Under the pieces are notes generated by a model. That model saw only the letters and a list, made by a program, of their open reading frames with translations, was not told where the DNA came from and made no database searches. This document shows, piece after piece, positions 7,313 through 14,611 of a stretch of DNA of 64,000 nucleotides. The DNA is from Xanthobacter sp. YC-JY1 (GTDB lineage: Bacteria > Pseudomonadota > Alphaproteobacteria > Rhizobiales > Xanthobacteraceae): positions 1,163,001 through 1,227,000 of the forward strand of contig NZ_CP032674.1 of the NCBI RefSeq assembly GCF_021730305.1, in the 5' to 3' direction. Each line of letters opens with the position of its first letter. Position 1 is the first letter of the stretch. Position numbers and translations under genes: made by a program.

Positions 7313-8595
7313 GGCGCACCATTGCGATACGTCTCGGCGCAGAGGCAAGACCTCTCGGCGTCTTGCGCTACGACCAGCAGGGCGCACGCGAAAGCGCGAC
7401 CTTCGAGTACGACGCGGCCTGGCTCCCGGCCGCCGATCGCTTCGCAATCGAGCCTGGGCTGCCCCTCGTGGCCGGTCCTCAGTTCCACCGCAAGACGCGC
7501 GACGGCTCGGTTTTCCACGCCGCCATCGCCGATACCGAACCGGACGGCTGGGGCCGGCGGGTGATCCAGCGCGATCACGCCAAGCGCCGCCAGGAGGCGC
7601 GCCGGGCGGGACAGGCGGTGGAGACGCGGCCGCTCAACGCGATGGACTATCTCCTCGCCGTGGACGACGTCAGCCGCGTGGGCGCGCTACGGCTCCAGGA
7701 CGAAGATGGCCACTACCAGCGCTCGGTCGAGGACGGACGTCGGACCATCCCGCCGCTCATCGAGCTGGCGCAGCTTCTGGCCGCAACCCGTGCTGTCGAA
7801 ACCAATACGGAGACAGAGGCCGATCTCGCCTATCTCCGCGGCCGCGGCACGTCGCTCGGTGGGCTCCGCCCGAAATGCTCCGTCATCGACGAGCACGGGC
7901 GGCTCTCGATCGGCAAATTCCCGAGCGTGACGGACGAGCGGCCCGTCACCAAGGGCGAGGTGCTTGCCTTGCGGCTGGCCCGCAAGGCCGGCATCGATGC
8001 TGCAGAAGCCCGCCTCATCGACAGCGACGGCTCCCCCGTAGCTCTCATCCGACGCTTTGATCGCACCGGCAATGGTGCCCGGCTCATGTATGTGTCAGCC
8101 GCGACCATGCTCGGTGCCGTGCCCGGCGATCCAGGCGAGCACAGCTACACCGAACTGGTCGATGCGCTTCGACAGCATGGAAGTGAGCCCGCTGCGGACA
8201 TCGAAGAGCTGTGGCGCCGCATCGCCTTCTCGATCCTCATCACCAACGTGGACGATCACCTGCTCAACCACGGCTTCCTGCATGTCGATCGCGGCCAGTG
8301 GCGGCTGGCCCCGGCGTTCGATGTGAATCCGTTCCCCGAGCGGGTACGCGAGTTGAAGACCTGGGTGTCCGAAGAGGCCGGCCCCGAGGCGAGCATCGAC
8401 GCCTTGATGTCAGTCGCGCCCTACTTTCGGATCGCGAGTGCGCGCGCGAAAGCCATCCTCACGGAAGTGGAGGCGGCAGTCGCGACGTGGCGCGAGGAAG
8501 GCCGGGCGCTCGGGATGACCAACGAAGACCTCGCGAGCTTCGCCGATGCTTTCGAGCACGGTGAACGCCAAGCCGCGAAGCGGGTGCTGCAATGA
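7309..8595 (+). CDS. hipA: HipA-family Ser/Thr kinase toxin
   Basis: This 428-aa protein is close to the 440 aa of E. coli HipA. The N-terminal subdomain (about residues 8-110, with LPLVAGPQF and ADTEPDGWGRRVI) is followed by the kinase-like C-terminal domain. Visible motifs are the Ser/Gly loop GTSLGGLRPKCSV, the Lys-bearing SIGKFPS, the catalytic-loop NVDDHLLNHGFL and the metal-binding APAFDVNPFP. Known HipA kinases phosphorylate aminoacyl-tRNA synthetases such as GltX to cause persistence; the substrate here is unknown. It overlaps the antitoxin gene by 4 bases. Such modules often stabilise islands or act in anti-phage defence, which fits the location between the integrase and the DUF5131-TcmP operon. 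Confidence 0.88.
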   Translation: MRRTIAIRLGAEARPLGVLRYDQQGARESATFEYDAAWLPAADRFAIEPGLPLVAGPQFHRKTRDGSVFHAAIADTEPDGWGRRVIQRDHAKRRQEARRAGQAVETRPLNAMDYLLAVDDVSRVGALRLQDEDGHYQRSVEDGRRTIPPLIELAQLLAATRAVETNTETEADLAYLRGRGTSLGGLRPKCSVIDEHGRLSIGKFPSVTDERPVTKGEVLALRLARKAGIDAAEARLIDSDGSPVALIRRFDRTGNGARLMYVSAATMLGAVPGDPGEHSYTELVDALRQHGSEPAADIEELWRRIAFSILITNVDDHLLNHGFLHVDRGQWRLAPAFDVNPFPERVRELKTWVSEEAGPEASIDALMSVAPYFRIASARAKAILTEVEAAVATWREEGRALGMTNEDLASFADAFEHGERQAAKRVLQ

Positions 8596-8706
8596 CGGCC
8601 GGCATGACGCGTGCCGCTTTGTGCAGCCCACACGCTGGGCCCCGTCAGAGGCGTTCATGTTTTGTTCTTATCGTGCTAGAGTTCGGACTCGAGAGGCGAC
8701 GCCAGC

Positions 8707-9444
8707 ATGGCTGATGGAAGCGCGATCGAGTGGACGGACGCGACGTGGAATCCGGTAACGGGCTGCACGAAGATCTCGCGTGGCTGCGATAATTGCTACG
8801 CGGAGCGCTTCTCGGAGCGTTTCCGAGGCGTTCCAGGGCATCCGTTTTCAACAGGGTTCGACTTGACGTTGCGGCCTGAGCGGCTCGATCATCCGCTCAA
8901 ATGGCGCAGGCCGCGGATGATCTTCGTCAACTCGATGAGCGACCTGTTCCACAAGCAGGTTCCCACGTCCTTCATCGACCAGGTGTTCGACACGATGGAG
9001 GCGGCCGACTGGCATGTCTTCCAGGTGCTTACGAAGCGCAGCTCCCTGATGCGCGACTATCTGCGTCACCGCTACGGCGCTACGCGAGGACCAAAGCACA
9101 TCTGGTGCGGCGTGTCGGTCGAGGACGCTCAAGCGAAGGGGCGCATCGGGCATCTACGGGCGACCCCGGCTGGCGTGCGCTTCTTGTCGATTGAGCCTTT
9201 GATCGGCGCCGTCGGACCAGTCGATCTGACGGGCATCGACTGGGTGATCGCCGGCGGCGAGTCGGGACCGGGGGCGCGGCCCCTCCACCTCGAATGGGCG
9301 CGCGAGATCCGCGACCAGTGCGTAGAGCAGAAGGTTGCGTTCTTTTTCAAACAATGGGGCGGCATCCGTCCGAAGTCCGGCGGGCGCGAACTCGATGGCC
9401 GCGAATGGAGCGAGTTTCCCGACCGCACGGCGAGCGCCCTCTGA
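8707..9444 (+). CDS. DUF5131 (phage Gp37/Gp68-like) three-Cys-motif protein
   Basis: This 245-aa member of the Gp37/Gp68 family opens with IEWTDATWNPVTGC and a cysteine cluster Cys20, Cys27, Cys30 (C-x6-C-x2-C), reminiscent of but not identical to radical-SAM iron-sulfur motifs. Other conserved blocks are FVNSMSDLFH, FQVLTKR, WCGVSVED, LSIEPLIG, AGGESGPGARPLH and FFFKQWGG, which suggest a TIM-barrel-like enzyme. The function is not established. It is the first gene of a tight three-gene operon; its stop overlaps the next ATG by one base (TGATG). Proteins of this family are known to sit next to TcmP partners, exactly as here. The start at 8707 gives the family-typical N terminus. Confidence 0.85.
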   Translation: MADGSAIEWTDATWNPVTGCTKISRGCDNCYAERFSERFRGVPGHPFSTGFDLTLRPERLDHPLKWRRPRMIFVNSMSDLFHKQVPTSFIDQVFDTMEAADWHVFQVLTKRSSLMRDYLRHRYGATRGPKHIWCGVSVEDAQAKGRIGHLRATPAGVRFLSIEPLIGAVGPVDLTGIDWVIAGGESGPGARPLHLEWAREIRDQCVEQKVAFFFKQWGGIRPKSGGRELDGREWSEFPDRTASAL

Positions 9445-10358
9445 TGGCGGATCTGCCGGAGGTCGGGCCTTGGGTCAAGGAGAAGCTGGACGCCTTGGCG
9501 CGCTACCTCGATTTCTACACAAAGGTCCTGAAGAACCAGCCGTGGAGAACGATCTACCTCGACGCCTACGCGGGCGGCGGTCGGGCTGTCGTTCGGACCG
9601 AGGAACGTGCGACCCACGGCGGACCAGACCTCTTCGGCCAAGAGCCGCCGATCGACACCGAAGCAAGGGAGTTGATCGATGGATCTCCGCGGGTAGCGCT
9701 CAGGATCCCCAACGCCTTCAATCGTTATATTTTCGTCGACCCCGACGCGAACCGCGCCGCCGAGCTCGAAGCACTGAAGGCGGAGTTCGCGGGCACTCGC
9801 ACCATCAATGTCCTCCAGGCTACGGCCGCCGAAGGCATCGCCTGGGTGACGGCGCAGCCGATCTCGCGCCGGACGCACCGCGGCATTGCCTTTCTCGACC
9901 CCTTCGGCGCCAAGCTCGACTGGGCGAGCATCCAGAGGCTCGCGGACACCGGCCTGTTCGAAGTGGTCGTCAACTTCGCGCTCAGCATGGCCATCCAGCG
10001 CATGCTTCCGAACTCGGGTGAGGTGCCCGAAAGCTGGGCCGCGACCCTCGACAGCTACTTCGGTAGCCGTGCCTGGTTCGATGAGGTCTATCAGCGGCGG
10101 CAAGGCGGGCTCTTCGCAGTGAACGGCCTTGAGAAACGACCAGACTACTCGGAGCGGCTGCTTGAGCTATATCGCACCCGGCTGCAGTCAGCTTTCGGCC
10201 ATGTCTCGACACCGCGCCTGATCCGGAATACCCGCGGCGCACCGCTCTACTACCTATTGTGGGCCGGTCCCAACAAAAAGGGCTTGGAAGGCGCGGACTA
10301 TATCCTGACCATGGGCGAACGTCTCAACCGACGGCAACGAGAGCGGGCGGCCAAGTGA
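9444..10358 (+). CDS. tcmP: Three-Cys-motif partner protein TcmP (first copy)
   Basis: This 304-aa protein is named after its recurrent pairing with three-Cys-motif proteins. It begins GPWVKEKLDALARYLDFY, then shows a nucleotide- or SAM-binding-like motif YLDAYAGGGRA (about residues 38-48), a second strand ending FVDPD (about 97), and FLDPFGAKLDW (about 148), laid out as in Rossmann-fold methyltransferases. VVVNFALSMAIQRML follows. The start at 9444 overlaps the DUF5131 stop, implying translational coupling, and the 3' end overlaps the next gene (GTGA). No methyltransferase activity is proven for the family. The operon probably makes a complex, possibly a modification or defence function. Confidence 0.85.
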   Translation: MADLPEVGPWVKEKLDALARYLDFYTKVLKNQPWRTIYLDAYAGGGRAVVRTEERATHGGPDLFGQEPPIDTEARELIDGSPRVALRIPNAFNRYIFVDPDANRAAELEALKAEFAGTRTINVLQATAAEGIAWVTAQPISRRTHRGIAFLDPFGAKLDWASIQRLADTGLFEVVVNFALSMAIQRMLPNSGEVPESWAATLDSYFGSRAWFDEVYQRRQGGLFAVNGLEKRPDYSERLLELYRTRLQSAFGHVSTPRLIRNTRGAPLYYLLWAGPNKKGLEGADYILTMGERLNRRQRERAAK

Positions 10359-11611
10359 GCAGGCACTACGAATGGAAGCTCGGCGAAGCGCTCCCCTTTC
10401 TCGGCGAGCACAGTGTCGCCAAGCACGACATCTTCGAGCAGTATGTCCGCATCTATATCGAGCGGCTGACGCGGACGCCGAGCCAGACGATGCTCAACTT
10501 GACCATCGTCGATGGTTTCAGCGGCGGTGGGCTTTACCGCCTGGGTTCGGCGGAAGTCGAAGGTTCGCCGCTTCGCCTCTTGACCGCTGTGACGGCGGCC
10601 GACGCTGCGCTCAAAGCAGCGCGGTCAAAGGGCTTTGCCGTTCGAGCCGACTTCTTTTTTGTCGATGAGAATCCGCAGCACATCGCCTTCCTGAACGATC
10701 TTCTGACCAAGCGCGGATACGGCCCCCGGCTGGGCCAGGACATCTTCGTCCGTTGTGCACAGTTCGAGGAAGCGTGCCCGGACATCCTCTCGCACATCAA
10801 AAAGAAAGGGACTGCGCACCGCTCGCTCTTTTTCCTCGACCAATATGGCTGGAGCGACGTCAGACTGGCCACCATCCGCACTATCCTCGGCACGCTCAAG
10901 AACCCAGAGATCCTGCTGACGTTCGCGGTCGATGCGCTCATCGACTTCCTGTCGGAAAAGACAGCGGAAACGCAGGCGCTCCTCAACATCGAACTCGCTC
11001 GTGAGGACGTTCGCGCCCTCATGGGCCTGAAGAACGGCGAGGGGTGGCGTTATCTCATCCAGAACGGGCTCTACCGTCATGTCCAGGGGCGCACGGGCGC
11101 GCGATTCTACACACCCTTCTTTATCCACTCGGTCGAGGCGCACCGTTCCTACTGGTTGCTGCATCTCTCGAACCATCGTCAGGCCCGCGACGAGATGGGC
11201 AAGCTGCATTGGCGCCTTAACAACCGGTTCCAGCACCACGGTGGCGCGGGTTTCCACGCGCTCGGCTTCGATCCGGCGAGAGACCTGCGCCAGGGGTTGC
11301 TCCCCTTCATGTTCGACGACGACGCCATGCGTCGGTCGGAGGCGGCGGTTCTCGACCAACTGCCGCGCATGATCCACGCCGCGAACCAAGATGGCGCCGG
11401 CCTCGCCGTCGAGGCGCTCTTCGCGGGCAACTGCAACGACACGCCGGTCACCTCAGACATCCTGAGCCGTCAGCTCGTCCTGCTTCGCGATGAGGGGGAA
11501 CTCCTCATCAGGGGGGAAGACGGATCACTGAAGCCGCGGGCAAAGACAATCGGCTGGGGCGATTATGTTATCCTCCCCCGCGAACGCTCTCTGTTCAGTC
11601 GTCTTGGGTAG
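10355..11611 (+). CDS. TcmP-like protein, longer paralogue (second copy)
   Basis: This 418-aa protein is read from a GTG at 10355 that overlaps the previous stop (GTGA) and gives the expected start SRHYEWKLGEALPFLGEHS. Like its neighbour it has the TcmP layout: KHDIFEQYVRIYIERL, then IVDGFSGGGLY (about residues 52-62), FFFVDENPQHIAFL (about 99) and LFFLDQYGWSDV (about 142). The C-terminal ~120 residues are additional, with a possible winged-helix segment (SDILSRQLVLLRDEGELL). Two diverged TcmP partners behind a single DUF5131 gene is not the simple two-gene arrangement. It is the last gene of the operon; 120 bases follow before the convergent gene. Confidence 0.8.
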   Translation: MSRHYEWKLGEALPFLGEHSVAKHDIFEQYVRIYIERLTRTPSQTMLNLTIVDGFSGGGLYRLGSAEVEGSPLRLLTAVTAADAALKAARSKGFAVRADFFFVDENPQHIAFLNDLLTKRGYGPRLGQDIFVRCAQFEEACPDILSHIKKKGTAHRSLFFLDQYGWSDVRLATIRTILGTLKNPEILLTFAVDALIDFLSEKTAETQALLNIELAREDVRALMGLKNGEGWRYLIQNGLYRHVQGRTGARFYTPFFIHSVEAHRSYWLLHLSNHRQARDEMGKLHWRLNNRFQHHGGAGFHALGFDPARDLRQGLLPFMFDDDAMRRSEAAVLDQLPRMIHAANQDGAGLAVEALFAGNCNDTPVTSDILSRQLVLLRDEGELLIRGEDGSLKPRAKTIGWGDYVILPRERSLFSRLG

Positions 11612-11730
11612 TGAAATTCCAAATATCGGCGTTAGTCAAGATAACATAAGAATAACTAAGCATGCGGGAGAAGCGGTAGAGCTAGGTTACTGCCATGAAT
11701 CTATGATGACCCTCTGCTTTCTTCGGATTT

Positions 11731-12702
11731 TTAGTTCGGAGAGATGTCACCATTTTGTGTCGAGATCTTCCGAACGGCGAAGCGCGAACCCTCAAGATCG
11801 ATTGTGATCAGGGTCTTCCGAAGGGTCATTTCCGTATCCCAGAACCAGTCGGCGATCAGCTCAGTCTTGAAAGGGAGCTCGCCGTCGAGCACCTTGTGTA
11901 TGCGACCTTCCCAGCTACCTACCTGAGCCAGACGGGTAGAAACCTCTGAAAGCATTCCGGCGGCGAGGTCGGGAATCGCACAGAGATCTTCAAAATCGCG
12001 ATTCTCAAGGTCTTGCCCGGTGGTGTTCAGCCGAAAAACACCCATCGGGTGCTGGAAATAGAACGAGCACATACGTGCGACGGCCTGGAGAGCATCGTCA
12101 TGACGCGTGTCATTCGCCACAAACTCGTCTTCGTCGGTTATCCAGGTTACATTGGCATATGGACGCGACCAGATGGAGAGCAAGATGGCGGTAAATTGCA
12201 CTTTCCGCAGCATGGCCTCCAGCGCTCGAGCATTCCAGGAGGCCTTTAACTGAAGAGCCTTACGGAAATCCTCTGCTGCATTCGGAACGGTTGAGAGCCA
12301 CTTTTTCCTCTTGTCTACCGCAATCGCGACCAAATGGCCGTCGAGGCTCGCAGCCGCTTTCAGAAATGGCACCAGCGCTTGTTGGCGAGCCGGATCATCC
12401 AGGCGCTTATAGGACAGCGTTCTCCCGTCTGGCAGATGCTCACGGCGCGCCGTCCGAACAGCGGACAACCACGTTGGAGTTCCTCCGTGGATAATGAGGT
12501 AGCAATAGATCAGATGGGTCGATTTGCTATGATCTCCGCCGAAGTCCGACGCAATCAAGAGTTGGCCACTCTGACACGGCTTCGGTTCCGACGCCCCCAG
12601 TATCTTCTGTATTGAATGGCCCCAGCCCCAAAGTCGACGTGTCTGAATGTTGGCTGGTGTGAGAAGCCGCCAGCGCTCGGGTGAGTGCAGTCCGAGAAGC
12701 AT
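11731..12702 (-). CDS. Unrecognised 323-aa protein beside the TcmP operon
   Basis: I do not recognise this family with certainty. The start of the body, LLIASDFGGDHSKSTHLIYCYLI (about residues 48-70), has an early Asp-x-Gly strand and is followed by RTARREHLPDGRTLSYKRLDD. A second hydrophobic strand with Asp (GHLVAIAVDKRKKW, about 128) and a later WITDEDEFVAN (about 192) give spaced acidic residues. The pattern resembles RNase H-fold proteins such as the DUF3800 group, but this is inference. It is convergent with the DUF5131-TcmP operon and carries lower-GC codons than its neighbours, suggesting separate acquisition. The first ATG at 12702 is used; an internal start is possible. Confidence 0.65.
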   Translation of the reverse strand: MLLGLHSPERWRLLTPANIQTRRLWGWGHSIQKILGASEPKPCQSGQLLIASDFGGDHSKSTHLIYCYLIIHGGTPTWLSAVRTARREHLPDGRTLSYKRLDDPARQQALVPFLKAAASLDGHLVAIAVDKRKKWLSTVPNAAEDFRKALQLKASWNARALEAMLRKVQFTAILLSIWSRPYANVTWITDEDEFVANDTRHDDALQAVARMCSFYFQHPMGVFRLNTTGQDLENRDFEDLCAIPDLAAGMLSEVSTRLAQVGSWEGRIHKVLDGELPFKTELIADWFWDTEMTLRKTLITIDLEGSRFAVRKISTQNGDISPN

Positions 12703-12852
12703 CCTTGCAACCTACCTCCGGTGCAGCAGCCGTCGAGACATCCGTGTCGGAAATGATCCATCCAGTGGTCTGAGGTGGTCCCGCATTGGCTGCTTTGCTA
12801 AGCTTGGTACTGGTATCCGTTACGTCGATGTGTCGATACCATCTCGAGCCCT

Positions 12853-13108
12853 GTGGACCTACTCCGGCGTTTTGCCGCCGCGGGCGGAACGGAACCTCGT
12901 GCGGCTATCGTAGGTGATCCACCAGTCGATCCCGGCCCGCGCGTCTGTGTCGGTCTCGAAGGTGTCGAGGAAGATGCACTCGTCTTTCCGGGATCGCCAG
13001 AGGCGCTCGATGAACACGTTGTCCATCCGTCGCCCGCAGCCATCCGTGGAGATTTAGACGTCGCGGCCCCCAACAGCGCCTCGGTGAAGCGCTGGGTGGT
13101 GAACTGAG
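12853..13108 (-). pseudogene. IS3-family transposase C-terminal remnant
   Basis: The minus strand encodes QFTTQRFTEALLG, then in a shifted frame ISTDGCGRRMDNVFIERLWR, continuing RSRKDECIFLDTFETDTDARAG, IDWWITYDSRTRF and ending GGKTPE-stop. This is the integrase-core end of an IS3-family (IS3/IS407-like) transposase. It has a frameshift near 13060, and its catalytic N-terminal part is missing. It is a scar at the boundary between the accessory island and the right arm of the inverted repeat, marking a likely recombination point. Confidence 0.75.
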
Positions 13109-13186
13109 CTCAATCAATTGACTAACGGCTTCGAAGATGGTGGGCCTCCCGAACTCCTAAAGTGAGAGGTTGGATCGGATTTCCGC

Positions 13187-13226
13187 GACGGGTTGAGGAC
13201 CGGGAGTGAGGCTCCCGGCGCCCGTC
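13187..13226 (+). promoter_or_regulatory. Repeated leader motif upstream of DUF932 (copy 2 of 4)
   Basis: GACGGG opens and CCCGTC closes the element directly before the ATG at 13227. The inner part CCGGGAGtgagGCTCCCGG is an even longer perfect stem than in the left copy. Confidence 0.65.
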
Positions 13227-14438
13227 ATGGAGTTTGGTCCCATGACTGAGATTCAGGTTCTAGAGGCGTGCCGGGAAGCGTCGGGCGGGTACAGAATCGA
13301 CGCTAGCCGCGGCGAGAGGAATGGGCGGGTGTCGTCCGAGTGGTTCTCCCGGCCGGGGGACGAGCGCTATCTGTCTCTGTCTGAGCTGTATGGTGCGGTG
13401 CGCGGCCGGTCCGACCGGAGCCGGACACGCACTGTGGAGAGCGCCGCCATCCGCGTCGAGGCGAGCCGAGAGGCGCCGGACCGGCTGACGCTCGCGCTGC
13501 CGGGGGCGGAGGCTCCTGTTGCGCCGACCCACTGGAGCTTCGGCCAGCTTGCGAGCCTCATAGGGGCGCCCGCCGCCTATTTGCGTCAGCTCCCAGCACC
13601 CTTGGCCGGCATCAACCTGCAGCACGGGCTGCTTACGCATCGCGCCGAGCAGGTCAAGACGCTGGAGGTCGAGGACGGCCGTGTCGAGCTCCGGGCCGTG
13701 ACCGGCCCGGACTACGGCCGCATCTATGACCATGAGCTGGTGGACGCCGTGCGCGGTATTGCCGGCAACGGCACCGGCGATACCCGCTGGAAGGTGCCGG
13801 GCGTGCTCGACTGGTCGACAGGCATCTACAATCCCCGCGTCGACATCACCAAGGACACCACCACCCTTTACGCCTCCGACCGGGACGTCTTCCTGTTCCT
13901 GGTGGATGATCTCAACCCCATCGAGGCCGGCCGCCTGCCGGATGGCTCACCGGACCTCTTCTTCCGAGGCTTCTATTGCTGGAACTCGGAGGTGGGTGCG
14001 AAGACGCTGGGGATCGCCAGCTTCTATCTCAGGGCGGTCTGCCAGAACCGCAACCTCTGGGGCGTCGAGGATTTCGAGGAGATCACCATCCGACACTCGA
14101 AGTATGCCGCATCCCGCTTCGCCCATCAGGCCGCGCCGGCCCTGGAGCGCTTTGCCAATTCCTCGCCCATGCCGTTCGTCAACGGCATCAGGGCGGCACG
14201 CGAGCGCATCGTGGCGCGCACCGACGAGGACCGCACCGAGTTTCTGCGCCGCAAAGGATTTTCCAAGGCCGAGACGCAGAAGGTGATCGACACCGTGCTC
14301 GCCGAGGAGGGCCGGAAACCCGAGAGCATCTTCGACTTCGTGCAGGGCATCACCGCCGTGGCGCGGGACAAGCCCCACCAGGATGCGCGTCTCGATCTGG
14401 AGGCTCGGGCGAAGAAGCTGCTCGATCGCGTTGCCTGA
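13227..14438 (+). CDS. DUF932 domain protein (right copy)
   Basis: This 403-aa DUF932 protein has near-identical sequence to the left copy at 3698-4909. It starts MEFGPMTEIQ directly after the leader motif, with an alternative ATG at 13242. Differences are mostly conservative and concentrated in the first 50 residues (for example VLEACREASGGYRID against VLDASREAAGGYKVD), while the central and C-terminal parts are almost unchanged. That pattern indicates selection on the protein in both copies. It is the first gene of DUF932-ParB-Toprim; the next gene follows after 173 bases that hold two hairpins. DUF932 function is unknown, but it is a standard component of these ICE and plasmid backbones. 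Confidence 0.88.
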   Translation: MEFGPMTEIQVLEACREASGGYRIDASRGERNGRVSSEWFSRPGDERYLSLSELYGAVRGRSDRSRTRTVESAAIRVEASREAPDRLTLALPGAEAPVAPTHWSFGQLASLIGAPAAYLRQLPAPLAGINLQHGLLTHRAEQVKTLEVEDGRVELRAVTGPDYGRIYDHELVDAVRGIAGNGTGDTRWKVPGVLDWSTGIYNPRVDITKDTTTLYASDRDVFLFLVDDLNPIEAGRLPDGSPDLFFRGFYCWNSEVGAKTLGIASFYLRAVCQNRNLWGVEDFEEITIRHSKYAASRFAHQAAPALERFANSSPMPFVNGIRAARERIVARTDEDRTEFLRRKGFSKAETQKVIDTVLAEEGRKPESIFDFVQGITAVARDKPHQDARLDLEARAKKLLDRVA

Positions 14439-14515
14439 GATCCGCATTGCCGGAGATGTGGAATGCAGTGTCTCCGGCTTCGTGTTGTTCCGGATTTCCG
14501 GATCATCGGTTCTGC

Positions 14516-14546
14516 GGCGCGGCCCTCAGAGGAAGAGGGCCGCGCC
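14516..14546 (+). promoter_or_regulatory. Perfect 12-bp hairpin between DUF932 and parB (right copy)
   Basis: GGCGCGGCCCTC pairs with GAGGGCCGCGCC around loop AGAGGAA. Compared with the left copy (3590-3620), several stem positions differ and every change is matched on the other strand, while the loop is identical. A weaker CCGGAGA/TCTCCGG hairpin precedes it at about 14452-14478 and is likewise conserved on the left. Confidence 0.75.
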
Positions 14547-14555
14547 GTGCTTCGT

Positions 14556-14596
14556 GACGGGTTGGAGGCCAGAGAGAGGTTCTCCGGCCGCCCGTC
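14556..14596 (+). promoter_or_regulatory. Repeated leader motif upstream of parB (copy 4 of 4)
   Basis: GACGGG and CCCGTC bracket GAGAGAGGTTCTCCGG, as in the left parB leader. It sits 15 bases before the ParB ATG at 14612. Confidence 0.65.
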
Positions 14597-14611
14597 GCGG
14601 AGAAACATCCC

